Source: Candidatus Nitrosopumilus sp. (GTDB lineage: Archaea; Thermoproteota; Nitrososphaeria; Nitrososphaerales; Nitrosopumilaceae). Taken from it: a stretch of DNA of 9,762 bases. The position numbers and the translations under genes were made by a program. The DNA is taken from NCBI GenBank assembly GCA_011055585.1, contig DRGT01000048.1:1-9762 (forward strand). The letters run 5' to 3'. This document shows, piece after piece, positions 1 through 4,589 of this stretch. Every line of letters starts with the position of its first letter. Positions within the stretch are counted from its first letter, which is position 1. The notes under the pieces were generated by a model. The model ran no database searches. It had not been told where the DNA came from and was given only the letters and a program-made list of their open reading frames with translations.

Positions 1-34
1 AAATAGATCATCCCATTAATCTGATCTGCATTGG

Positions 35-43
35 ATAAATTTA
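35..43 (+). promoter_or_regulatory. Possible TATA box for the first membrane protein gene
   Basis: The AT-rich string ATAAATTTA resembles an archaeal TATA box. It would place transcription start near position 65-70, about 15 nt before the ATG at 83. A run of eight T (62-69) lies in the same spot and could instead end a transcript entering from the left, so the assignment is weak. Confidence 0.3.
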
Positions 44-82
44 CCATATTTCAAATAGTGCTTTTTTTTAAACAAAATAAGC

Positions 83-676
83 ATGAAACTTGTTTCAAAC
101 TTTGTTAATTTTATTCCTATACAAACTACAACTTTGGTTTCACTAATTGCAATTCTTGCAGTTTTTGGACCGTTCATTTCAGTTTCTGGTGGGTTTTGGG
201 ATGCAGTTAATCATTTACTTAATGAACCTGATTATTTTTGGAGTATTCAACACATGGTTGTATATTTTGGAGTTTCTTTAGTTGCATTTGCTGGTTTTTT
301 AAGTATAATTCTTTTAATAAAAAAATCCGTCCACGGAACTCTAAAAACTGGAATTTTACTTGTAGTAGCAGGTGCAGCCATTCAACTTGTTGCAGGTTTT
401 GCAGATTCCATTTCACATGATGTGTATGGAATTGATGGATTAATTTCTTGGTCACATCAACCACTTGAATTAGGCCTAGTTTTAGCAGCACTTGGCGGAT
501 TCCTAGTACTAAAAAATAGAGAACATACTAGACTTAAAATTTTAATTCCATTTTCAATAATTGCTTTTCTCTTCTTTACAACTTGGCTTGTGTTTAATTT
601 TGCTTTAATTTTTGGACATACAATGCAATGTATCTATATTCATATTATATTTTCATCAGGATGCTCAATTCTATAG
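83..676 (+). CDS. Multi-pass membrane protein with conserved-looking histidines, function unknown
   Basis: The 197-residue product is mostly hydrophobic, with about five predicted transmembrane segments (roughly residues 17-35, 58-80, 89-106, 128-145 and 152-176). There is no signal-peptide cleavage site. Polar stretches between helices carry His and acidic residues: WDAVNH near 39-44, FWSIQH near 52-57, SISHDVYGID near 109-118 and SWSHQP near 122-127. This spacing of His and Trp at membrane edges suggests a metal- or cofactor-binding membrane protein, but that is inference and I cannot name the family. The start is an ATG preceded by a weak TATA-like element. The last 37 bases overlap the 3' end of the convergent gene at 640-1131. 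The tail ends in FSSGCSIL after the last helix. Confidence 0.75.
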   Translation: MKLVSNFVNFIPIQTTTLVSLIAILAVFGPFISVSGGFWDAVNHLLNEPDYFWSIQHMVVYFGVSLVAFAGFLSIILLIKKSVHGTLKTGILLVVAGAAIQLVAGFADSISHDVYGIDGLISWSHQPLELGLVLAALGGFLVLKNREHTRLKILIPFSIIAFLFFTTWLVFNFALIFGHTMQCIYIHIIFSSGCSIL

Positions 677-1131
677 TTTCTCAATTTCATAAATGATGAA
701 ATGACAATAATTATTCCCCCAACAAAAGTCATGATTCCTGAATAAATCATTTCCTCTACACGTGTATCCCCCAATTCTACCTGCATATCAATGGAATTCT
801 CCAAAGTATTGACAACATTTACTGTATATTTTCCGCTTTGCTTAAAATCAAAATAACTCACAGACATTTTTCTCTCTACATTTTTTTCTGAAATAATATT
901 TTCATTATTATTCAAAACCTGAACAAATACTTTGTGTTTTAGAAATTCAGGCATGAAAATTTTATAATATCCAATTCCATCACCTTCAAAATCTAATTGA
1001 ATTTTATGAGAGTGTTGAGATTCTAAAATAAATTCTTCTGAGATTTTATCACCCTCTACAAATATCATTGACGTCCAAATAATTCCAATCACACTTAGTA
1101 CTATTCCAATTTTGAATAATGATATCTCCAA
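640..1131 (-). CDS. Bitopic membrane protein with an extracellular beta-rich domain, function unknown
   Basis: The 163-residue protein starts at TTG (complement of 1129-1131). The same frame is open further upstream, but I see no ATG there. Residues 5-25 form a hydrophobic N-terminal segment (signal anchor or signal peptide). Residues about 30-125 alternate polar and hydrophobic residues as in a beta-sandwich, and residues about 130-150 form a second membrane helix followed by a short charged tail. This outline (extracytoplasmic beta domain between two helices) recalls GOLD/emp24-like or other small archaeal surface proteins, but no diagnostic motif is visible and the function is unknown. Its 3' end overlaps the convergent gene at 83-676 by 37 bp, so both genes share antisense 3' ends. 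Confidence 0.65.
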   Translation of the reverse strand: MEISLFKIGIVLSVIGIIWTSMIFVEGDKISEEFILESQHSHKIQLDFEGDGIGYYKIFMPEFLKHKVFVQVLNNNENIISEKNVERKMSVSYFDFKQSGKYTVNVVNTLENSIDMQVELGDTRVEEMIYSGIMTFVGGIIIVISSFMKLRNYRIEHPDENII

Positions 1132-1259
1132 TTCAATGATTTTGTAAACTATTTGTTTAATAAGATAATCTAAAGGACTCGATCCCTCGACCTAACAGTT
1201 CGAAGATATTGCACTATCCAGACATTACAATGAGTTCAAACAAGTAAGAATTTAACGGG

Positions 1260-1267
1260 TATAAAAT
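1260..1267 (+). promoter_or_regulatory. TATA box ahead of a candidate small RNA
   Basis: TATAAAAT at this position is one of the best archaeal TATA-box matches in the non-coding DNA of the window. The expected start site, 24-28 bp downstream, falls at about 1287-1291. That coincides with the first base of a 10-bp inverted repeat (1288-1297 with 1338-1347). No open reading frame follows, so the likely product is a non-coding transcript. Confidence 0.45.
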
Positions 1268-1286
1268 AGCCACAAAATACACTTTG

Positions 1287-1385
1287 CGGAAATTATGACG
1301 AGTAAAACTAACTCATAATCCTGTATAGATTACCCGACATAATTTCCATGGGGTTATGAAAGATTAATAGTTCGTATCAAATTTT
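1287..1385 (+). ncRNA. Candidate structured small RNA with a three-way junction
   Basis: Three helices nest cleanly on the + strand. P1 is a perfect 10-bp pairing of GGAAATTATG (1288-1297) with CATAATTTCC (1338-1347). P2 is GAGT (1300-1303) with ACTC (1311-1314), closing a 7-nt loop. P3 is TAATC (1316-1320) with GATTA (1328-1332), also closing a 7-nt loop. A competing 9-bp helix can form between 1313-1321 and 1351-1359 (one G-T pair) and would break P3 and part of P2. A TATA box sits about 27 bp upstream. The 3' end is uncertain; a short T run at 1382-1385 was used. No known RNA family was recognised, and the - strand could fold too. Confidence 0.35.
1364..1382 (+). repeat. Direct repeat copy 1 (TTANNAGTTCGTATCAAAT)
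   Basis: This 19-bp element recurs at 1604-1622, exactly 240 bp away and in the same orientation, with 17 of 19 positions identical, including an unbroken 14-mer AGTTCGTATCAAAT. It lies just downstream of the frameshifted basic mini-gene (- strand). A shorter relative, CTAACAGTTCG, occurs at 1192-1202. Confidence 0.6.
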
Positions 1386-1389
1386 AATT

Positions 1390-1406
1390 AAAAAAAGAGA
1401 AAAAGA
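1390..1406 (-). terminator. T-rich terminator of the basic mini-gene
   Basis: Directly after the distal TGA (1407-1409), the - strand reads a pyrimidine tract with a T5 run, then a T7 run (complement of the A run at 1390-1396). T-rich tracts without a hairpin are the usual archaeal termination signal. Its place right behind the frameshifted end, not behind the early TAA at 1454, mildly supports the longer reading of the gene. Confidence 0.45.
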
Positions 1407-1537
1407 TCAGCGTCTTCTCTTTCGTGTACGAGCAGCTTTTTTTTGCAGCCGCTTTATTTCTTTGCTTGATTCCTTTTTCTAGTGCGAGCAGCTTTTTTTG
1501 CTGAAGCACTACGTTGAGCTTTTGTTCTTTTTGCCAT
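1407..1537 (-). pseudogene. Very basic mini-protein gene interrupted by a one-base frameshift
   Basis: From the ATG at 1537 the frame encodes a Lys/Arg/Ala-rich peptide that stops after 27 residues at TAA (1454-1456). In the -1 frame, entered at an A5 run (complement of 1474-1478), the DNA continues as a protein-like sequence containing SSKEIKRLQKKAARTRKRRR and ends at TGA (1407-1409). The upstream frame carries AKKAARTRK, and the -1 frame carries QKKAARTRK, so the two halves look like parts of one 43-residue protein. The composition suggests nucleic-acid binding (histone-tail-like or ribosome-associated), which is inference. A missing A in the run (mutation or homopolymer miscall) or -1 slippage on AGA-AAA-AGG would explain the break. 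A TATA-like box lies about 28 bp upstream, so the gene looks expressed. Confidence 0.55.
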
Positions 1538-1560
1538 TGAAAAGTCTAGAATACACTTGC

Positions 1561-1570
1561 TTTTCTATAG
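1561..1570 (-). promoter_or_regulatory. TATA-like box of the basic mini-gene
   Basis: The - strand reads CTATAGAAAA here, centred about 28 bp upstream of the ATG at 1537. That geometry implies a leaderless transcript of the basic mini-gene. Confidence 0.35.
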
Positions 1571-1603
1571 GTGACATGAAGAAAAATTCACTAATAATTA
1601 CAG

Positions 1604-1622
1604 TTAGCAGTTCGTATCAAAT
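1604..1622 (+). repeat. Direct repeat copy 2 (TTANNAGTTCGTATCAAAT)
   Basis: Second copy of the element at 1364-1382. It begins only a few bases beyond the TGA of the secreted protein gene (1628-2323, - strand). Both full copies therefore sit in the 3' flank of a - strand gene, and together they bracket the basic mini-gene. Confidence 0.6.
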
Positions 1623-1627
1623 GTAAT

Positions 1628-2323
1628 TCAAACGCGAATTATTCCTTGCTCCACAAGATACTTGATTCCAGAAACAAAATCGTCATCTGATATCAAACCG
1701 TCTGCCCACCAGCCTGCGTTGTTTCTAACCCAGTCTGGTACACCCTCCGTGGTTTCAGTTGTTTGTTCTGGAAGGTCTGGAATTGAAATAATGTTTTCTT
1801 TAATCATGAATTGAATACCATTAGTAAAATCAGAATCACCTATTTGTCCTTCTGCCCACCACTTTGCATTGTTTCGAATCCAATCTGGAATAGTTACCTT
1901 TGATTCGGATTGCTCTGGCTGTGGTTTGACCTCAAGCTTACCGAGAATAAAAGTAGTCTGAGCTGTTTGAGTTGAATCTCTTGCTTCTATGGTATACATT
2001 CCTTTTTCGATACCACTTTTTGGAATTATCCAAATAGTTGAAAATTCTCCTCCAGTAGTTTTGAAGGTAGAAATTTCTGTGATTTCCTCTCCTGATGGTG
2101 ACAATATTATTATAGAAATGGAGTACGATTCTGCTCCTTGACCATTTATCCATAGGATATCTCCAAAATTATAAGAGGGCTTTTCAGTTGATACAGACAT
2201 TGGTTGTTGTGCTTCACTTTGTTGCTTTCCATGATATGGAGCAAAAGCAGATGGCATAACTGAAAATAGTCCAATTACAACTAGAAGTAATACTGAAAAA
2301 ACGAGTACAAATCTTTTCTTCAC
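1628..2323 (-). CDS. Secreted surface protein with an Ig-like domain and two C-terminal WW-rich repeats
   Basis: The 231-residue protein starts at GTG with a Lys/Arg N-terminus and a hydrophobic core (residues 5-22). A likely signal-peptidase site follows AFA near residue 28. Residues about 43-128 resemble the Ig-like/macroglobulin-like domain common in archaeal surface proteins (EKPSYNFGD, then a run of beta strands ending in TTFILG). An acidic, Gln/Pro-rich linker follows. The C-terminus holds two copies of a roughly 38-residue unit (residues 145-182 and 195-231), each beginning I/V-PDW-I/V-RNNA-x-WWA and ending in a hydrophobic IQF/IKY...II segment. I know this unit as a recurrent module in Nitrososphaerota exported proteins; its role is unknown. 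The protein probably acts on the cell surface, binding or anchoring something. Confidence 0.8.
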   Translation of the reverse strand: MKKRFVLVFSVLLLVVIGLFSVMPSAFAPYHGKQQSEAQQPMSVSTEKPSYNFGDILWINGQGAESYSISIIILSPSGEEITEISTFKTTGGEFSTIWIIPKSGIEKGMYTIEARDSTQTAQTTFILGKLEVKPQPEQSESKVTIPDWIRNNAKWWAEGQIGDSDFTNGIQFMIKENIISIPDLPEQTTETTEGVPDWVRNNAGWWADGLISDDDFVSGIKYLVEQGIIRV

Positions 2324-2346
2324 CTTTACGTTAACGGTGTTGTTTT

Positions 2347-2355
2347 AGATAAATC
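2347..2355 (-). promoter_or_regulatory. TATA-like box of the secreted protein gene
   Basis: The - strand reads GATTTATC/ATTTATCTA, centred about 28 bp upstream of the GTG at 2323, consistent with a leaderless transcript. Between the box and the start lies an 8-bp palindrome CGTTAACG (2329-2336), within a slightly larger CACC...GGTG inverted pair (2321-2339) that could be an operator. Confidence 0.4.
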
Positions 2356-2423
2356 CAATCAAATCTCCAACAAATCATAATGCACGTACTAACGAGAAAG
2401 TATACATTTTTCTAGGCACAAAC

Positions 2424-2431
2424 GGGGGGGG
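2424..2431 (+). repeat. G8 homopolymer tract
   Basis: Eight consecutive G stand out in very AT-rich DNA. The tract lies about 100 bp upstream of the start of the secreted protein gene, beyond its TATA box. Such tracts are prone to length variation and to sequencing error. Confidence 0.8.
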
Positions 2432-2511
2432 ACTACTTTTTTACTCTTTGTAAATGAATTCGTTAGAAAAAATAATAATTTTGCCTTTATACATTGATTC
2501 TAGTCTGCTTA

Positions 2512-2525
2512 ATACCACGTGGTAT
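2512..2525. repeat. Perfect 14-bp palindrome ATACCACGTGGTAT
   Basis: The palindrome extends to 20 bp (2509-2528) with one mismatched pair. It could be a binding site for a dimeric regulator or a cruciform/hairpin. No T run follows on either strand, which argues against a simple terminator. Confidence 0.65.
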
Positions 2526-2564
2526 CAATAGAATAAAACCCCGGGGGGTGGAATTGGTAAGCTG

Positions 2565-2582
2565 GATGACCACGATGACCAC
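2565..2582. repeat. Tandem duplication of GATGACCAC
   Basis: Two exact, adjacent 9-bp units sit at the end of the GC-rich island that begins at 2539. Their origin is unknown; they may be remnants of older coding DNA. Confidence 0.7.
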
Positions 2583-2748
2583 CTAAAACAAAAGAGAATA
2601 ATGAATCAAAACTAAACTTCTAAACTAACCAAAGTTAACAAAAAATAATATTACTTCAAAGGTTGTATACCTAACATATCCTTGATTTTTTGAATTTAAT
2701 TTAGTAAAATTGACCAATTAATGCAATATAATTTCTTTCAAAAATTTA

Positions 2749-3477
2749 CTATCTAAACAAATCTTCTTCTTTTGGTCGAATAAGTGATTTTGCAGAATCA
2801 TCCGAAGCTGTAAATTTATAATTTCGAATAATTGCAGCAGGGCAACCTAAAGATTTTCCCATAACTAATTCAGATGCAGCGCAAAGCTCATCTGCAATTG
2901 CAATTGCAGTTACTCTAAGTGTTTTTCTAAAAGTATCTTTTTTCCCCTCATAATCTAGGATTGAATTAATTCCTGAAACTCCAATAGCACAGTCTGTTTG
3001 GCCCATTCTAAATGGCCGTCCAAAAGTATCAGAGATTAAAACTGCAATATTTTTTCCGCTTTTTTGTGATATTTCTTCTCTAATTTTTTGTGCTGATTTA
3101 TCAGGATCCAAAGGCAGTAACGTTGCAAAGCCATTAGGTACGTTGCTTTCATCAATTCCAGCATTAGCACAAATAAAACCATTTTTTGTTTCAACGATTA
3201 TAATTCCATTTTCCATTCTGACAATTCTTTTTGATTCTGAGAGAATTACTTCCAAAAGTTTTGGATCTTTCTCATATTCAGAACCTATTCCTTGAGCAAG
3301 TAAAGAAGGAATCACAGTTGACAGATCAACTATTCGTCCTTCTTGTTTTGAAATTATTTTTTGGGATACTACAAGAATATCACCATCTTCAAATTTAGTT
3401 TTTGACAATAAATCTCCAAGTTTTTCACCAATCTCAATTTCTCTGTTTAGATGAATTGGAATAACTTCAATTGTCAT
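2749..3477 (-). CDS. cofE: Coenzyme F420-0:L-glutamate ligase
   Basis: CofE adds L-glutamate residues to F420-0 in a GTP-dependent reaction to make F420-1/F420-2, the last steps of making this deazaflavin hydride carrier in the cytosol. The 242-residue protein has the usual archaeal length and the family signatures: VVSQKIISKQEGRIVDL (36-52), the GFICANAGIDESNV segment (100-113) and ISDTFGRPFRMGQTDCAIGV (148-167), which is the hallmark block for metal and nucleotide binding. DYEGKKDTF (175-183) and AIADELCAASELVMGK (193-208) follow. The start is an ATG. The gene lies 31 bp downstream of the SerB-like phosphatase on the same strand, so the two are probably co-transcribed. No frameshift or missing block was seen. 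Confidence 0.95.
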   Translation of the reverse strand: MTIEVIPIHLNREIEIGEKLGDLLSKTKFEDGDILVVSQKIISKQEGRIVDLSTVIPSLLAQGIGSEYEKDPKLLEVILSESKRIVRMENGIIIVETKNGFICANAGIDESNVPNGFATLLPLDPDKSAQKIREEISQKSGKNIAVLISDTFGRPFRMGQTDCAIGVSGINSILDYEGKKDTFRKTLRVTAIAIADELCAASELVMGKSLGCPAAIIRNYKFTASDDSAKSLIRPKEEDLFR

Positions 3478-3508
3478 GCTTACTATCTAAAAACGGGGAA
3501 AATATTGT

Positions 3509-4159
3509 TTATGCTATTGTTGGCGTTTCTAATGCCAAATTGTAGTGTTTGTTTATAATATCTAAGATCTTCGAGAGATCTTTTTCTTCAAGTATTACGT
3601 TTGCCACATCTTTGACTTTGTCTTGTGCTCTAAATGCAATTCCAAGGCCACAGATATCAAACAACGCCAAGTCATTTGCTCCATCTACAACAACGACAAT
3701 GTCATCTTTAGTCTGATTCCATTCTTGAATTTTTATCTTTGCCGATTTTGCTTTATCAGAATCCACATTGACTGTAACACCATCTAGTTTACCGTCTTTG
3801 AAAATCAATTCATTTGAAAAAACATAATCTAAATCAAGTTCTTTTTGCAATCGTTCTGTCATTATTGTAAAACCACCTGAAACTGCCATAAGATTCCATC
3901 CTGCAGCTTTCAAAATTCGACATGCTTCCTTTGCACCAGTCATAATTGGTAAAGAGTCAGCGACTTGTTGGCAAGTCTCATAATCTAAGCCCTTTAGTGA
4001 ATCTATTCTTTGACGAAGACCTTCTTCCCAGTTAATAACGCCTTGAATTCCTTTTTTTGTGATATCCCAAATCTCCTTTTCCTTGTTTATTTTTTCACCA
4101 AGGATTGGAAGATATTCAGCATCAAAAAGAACTCCTTCTACATCAAAAATTACTAGCAA
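3509..4159 (-). CDS. serB: HAD-family phosphatase, SerB (phosphoserine phosphatase)-like
   Basis: The protein probably dephosphorylates O-phosphoserine, the last step of serine synthesis, although the substrate is not proven. At 216 residues it matches archaeal SerB. HAD motif I is FDVEGVLFD, with the nucleophile Asp6 but Glu8 in place of the usual second Asp. Motif II is AVSGGFT (Ser94), in the SerB-type SGGF context. A Lys-rich segment (136-143) supplies motif III, and motif IV is VDGANDLALFD (Asp159, Asp163). The block GLGIAFRAQDKV (171-182) is typical of SerB. The D-x-E form of motif I also occurs in ThrH-type phosphotransferases, so homoserine or another phosphate ester is an alternative. 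The start is TTG, with a TATA-like box about 34 bp upstream. The gene precedes cofE in a likely two-gene operon. Confidence 0.85.
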   Translation of the reverse strand: MLVIFDVEGVLFDAEYLPILGEKINKEKEIWDITKKGIQGVINWEEGLRQRIDSLKGLDYETCQQVADSLPIMTGAKEACRILKAAGWNLMAVSGGFTIMTERLQKELDLDYVFSNELIFKDGKLDGVTVNVDSDKAKSAKIKIQEWNQTKDDIVVVVDGANDLALFDICGLGIAFRAQDKVKDVANVILEEKDLSKILDIINKHYNLALETPTIA

Positions 4160-4188
4160 TTGATTTCTAATTTCACAACGAAAATCTA

Positions 4189-4198
4189 ATTATATTAA
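4189..4198 (-). promoter_or_regulatory. TATA box of the serB-cofE operon
   Basis: The - strand reads TTAATATAAT within CTTTAATATAATTAG. Transcription would begin near 4166, giving a leader of about 7 nt before the TTG start at 4159. Confidence 0.5.
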
Positions 4199-4233
4199 AG
4201 TTAAGACGTTTTGAAGATCAGATTACCGCTAGC

Positions 4234-4241
4234 AATAAATC
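4234..4241 (+). promoter_or_regulatory. TATA-like box of the small four-Cys protein gene
   Basis: AATAAATC is centred about 27 bp upstream of the ATG at 4264, fitting a leaderless transcript. It sits back-to-back with the serB promoter in a 104-bp divergent region. Confidence 0.4.
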
Positions 4242-4263
4242 AAACTTAGTTTCTGTACTCTTT

Positions 4264-4551
4264 ATGGGAGAGCTTGAGCACAAATATGAAGTTGATATTA
4301 AAAAAACCGAGGCAAGGCAAAAAATTCCAGACGATGTTAAAGATATATTAAAAGAATCTGGAATGATGGATGAAAAAGGAAAATTAAAGCTCAAAGGGGT
4401 CAGCCCAAAAATGCTCAAAAAAATGAAGCAGGAGTTTGTTGATTGCCCTGTATTCAAGGCCGATATACATTTCATACAATGTTTTGTTTGTCCAAATTTT
4501 CAGAGTAGGGTAATGGGCAAAGTTCTTTGCAAAGGCGATCCCCTCAAGTAA
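4264..4551 (+). CDS. Small four-cysteine protein, probable metal binder, function unknown
   Basis: The 95-residue protein has a Lys/Glu-rich N-terminal two-thirds, predicted helical (residues 1-58). The compact C-terminus carries four cysteines: Cys61, Cys73, Cys76 and Cys89 (C-x11-C-x2-C-x12-C), with His69 nearby. The spacing suggests a zinc or iron-sulfur site, but this is inference and no named family was recognised. The ATG start has a TATA-like box at the expected distance. The gene ends 38 bp before proS on the same strand, so the two may be co-transcribed, which would hint at a translation-related role. Confidence 0.75.
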   Translation: MGELEHKYEVDIKKTEARQKIPDDVKDILKESGMMDEKGKLKLKGVSPKMLKKMKQEFVDCPVFKADIHFIQCFVCPNFQSRVMGKVLCKGDPLK

Positions 4552-4589
4552 GAAAAGCTCATTAGTGAAATTTCATATCAAAAACTAGT

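Larger units (their letters stand above)
2324..2748. other. 425-bp intergenic region with G-rich and palindromic elements, no convincing gene
   Basis: This stretch lies between two - strand genes. It contains the promoter of the secreted protein gene on its left, a G8 tract (2424-2431), a 14-bp palindrome (2512-2525), a GC-rich island with CCCCGGGGGG (2539-2548) and a tandem 9-mer (2565-2582). A T6 run on the - strand near 2640-2646 may end the cofE transcript. A - strand frame (2509-2619) is open and protein-like but has no start codon. I see no tRNA or other RNA gene. Confidence 0.6.

Noticed and set aside
691..698. AATGATGA resembling a box C (RUGAUGA) of a C/D-box sRNA.
   Set aside because: It lies inside the coding region at 640-1131, and no paired box D was found at a suitable distance.
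1170..1245. tRNA-like T-arm on the - strand, with a GGATCGAGTCC motif near 1174-1184 resembling the B box.
   Set aside because: The T54 position is wrong, and no matching acceptor stem, D-arm or anticodon arm could be found upstream on the - strand.
1313..1337. A stretch reading CATAATCCTGTATAGATTAC recalls the start of the purine riboswitch core.
   Set aside because: The rest of the purine-riboswitch core is absent, and no downstream gene of purine metabolism follows. The likeness is local.
2532..2606. Plus-strand reading of the tandem 9-mer as a DDHDDH metal-binding peptide.
   Set aside because: The frame follows a TAG directly and contains no start codon before the repeat.
2509..2619. 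Open - strand frame encoding a Gly/His/Pro-rich peptide (GGHRGHPAYQFHPPG...) that ends at TAA 2509-2511.
   Set aside because: It has no ATG, GTG or TTG between the upstream TAG and the peptide. Another - strand frame is also open across the same GC-rich island, so openness is expected by composition. It could be a remnant, but I cannot support a gene.
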